Assembly: GCA_900770265.1 (NCBI GenBank)
Contig: CAAGJR010000104.1
Location: 1-14,370 of the forward strand
Reading direction: 5' to 3'
Length of the DNA: 14,370 bases
Source: an uncultured Acidaminococcus sp.
GTDB taxonomy: Bacteria > Bacillota > Negativicutes > Acidaminococcales > Acidaminococcaceae
A program made the position numbers and the translations under genes. Of this stretch, positions 14,222-14,370 are shown in pieces (positions within the stretch are counted from its first letter, which is position 1; each line of letters starts with the position of its first letter). The notes beneath the pieces were generated by a model. That model made no database searches and was not told the origin of the DNA. It saw nothing but the letters and a program-made list of their open reading frames with translations.

Positions 14222-14370
14222 ATGTTTTCTGCTGCCATCTGGCAGGGAATCCTGATTCCCTTTGCCGGTACCAGTTTGGGCGCAGCCTGCGTCTATGTAT
14301 TGAAGGACCAGATCCACCAGAACGTCCAGCGGGGGCTCACCGGGTTTGCGGCCGGGGTGATGGTGGCGGC
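14222..14370 (+). CDS. ZIP-family metal transporter, 3'-truncated by the window edge
   Basis: Only the first 49 codons are present. They encode a hydrophobic helix (MFSAAIWQGILIPFAGTSLG, running on through AACVYVL), a polar loop (KDQIHQNVQRG), and the start of a second helix (LTGFAAGVMVAA). This resembles the N-terminus of bacterial ZIP-type (ZupT-like) transporters, which import Zn2+, Mn2+ or Fe2+ across the inner membrane. AAAGGAGG (14209–14216) lies 5 nt before the ATG. I see no clear promoter in the hairpin-filled gap upstream, so it may be read from the deoB operon. The family call rests on a short segment. Confidence 0.75.
   Translation, partial: MFSAAIWQGILIPFAGTSLGAACVYVLKDQIHQNVQRGLTGFAAGVMVA

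Noticed and set aside
1..14370. A defence island, prophage, biosynthetic cluster or other novel multi-gene system
   Set aside because: Apart from the one unidentified exported protein, all genes belong to recognisable housekeeping or transport families; no mobile-element genes are visible.

Overview
The window reads as core chromosome of a GC-rich diderm Firmicute (class Negativicutes). RNase Y, a RibBA fusion, RecA–RecX and an FMN riboswitch are Firmicute traits, while the TonB-dependent outer-membrane receptor at the left edge requires an outer membrane. Acidaminococcus or a relative is my best guess for genus, but that is an impression and not demonstrated. No integrase, transposase, CRISPR array, tRNA or rRNA is visible, so I do not see a mobile island or an obvious new multi-gene system.

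Layout, left to right. (1) 1–1776: 3' part of a TonB-dependent receptor, with AT-rich patches in its predicted surface loops. (2) 1777–1950: a 49-bp hairpin repeat, a heptamer tandem repeat, a terminator and a promoter packed together. (3) 1974–6470: FMN riboswitch with its terminator, then ribD-ribE-ribBA-ribH, which make riboflavin from GTP and ribulose-5-phosphate, with the redox chaperone gene hslO as the last cistron. (4) 6467–8118: recA-recX behind a promoter that carries a LexA-type operator between -35 and -10. (5) 8119–9954: a second heptamer repeat, a strong terminator, and rny (RNase Y), which has a structured leader and apparently no AUG/GUG/UUG start at the expected site. (6) 9954–10562: a third heptamer repeat and a convergent ECF-transporter S component on the minus strand. 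(7) 10685–11351: an HD-domain hydrolase, divergent from the S component. (8) 11334–14054: a nucleoside-salvage operon, udp-deoB plus an unidentified exported protein. Udp releases (deoxy)ribose-1-phosphate and DeoB converts it to the 5-phosphate. (9) 14055–14370: a run of hairpins, including an inverted second copy of the 49-bp repeat, then the start of a ZIP-family metal transporter.

The genes are tightly packed. ribD/ribE, ribBA/ribH, recA/recX and deoB/exported protein all overlap, which suggests translational coupling. Three of the new transcription units begin at promoters whose -35 element abuts or lies inside the previous unit's terminator.

The observations most worth following are the probable non-canonical start codon and leader hairpin of rny, the dispersed hairpin repeat with a compensatory base-pair change between its two copies, and the three heptamer tandem repeats beside terminators. 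All coordinates were read by eye, so promoter and hairpin calls are predictions.
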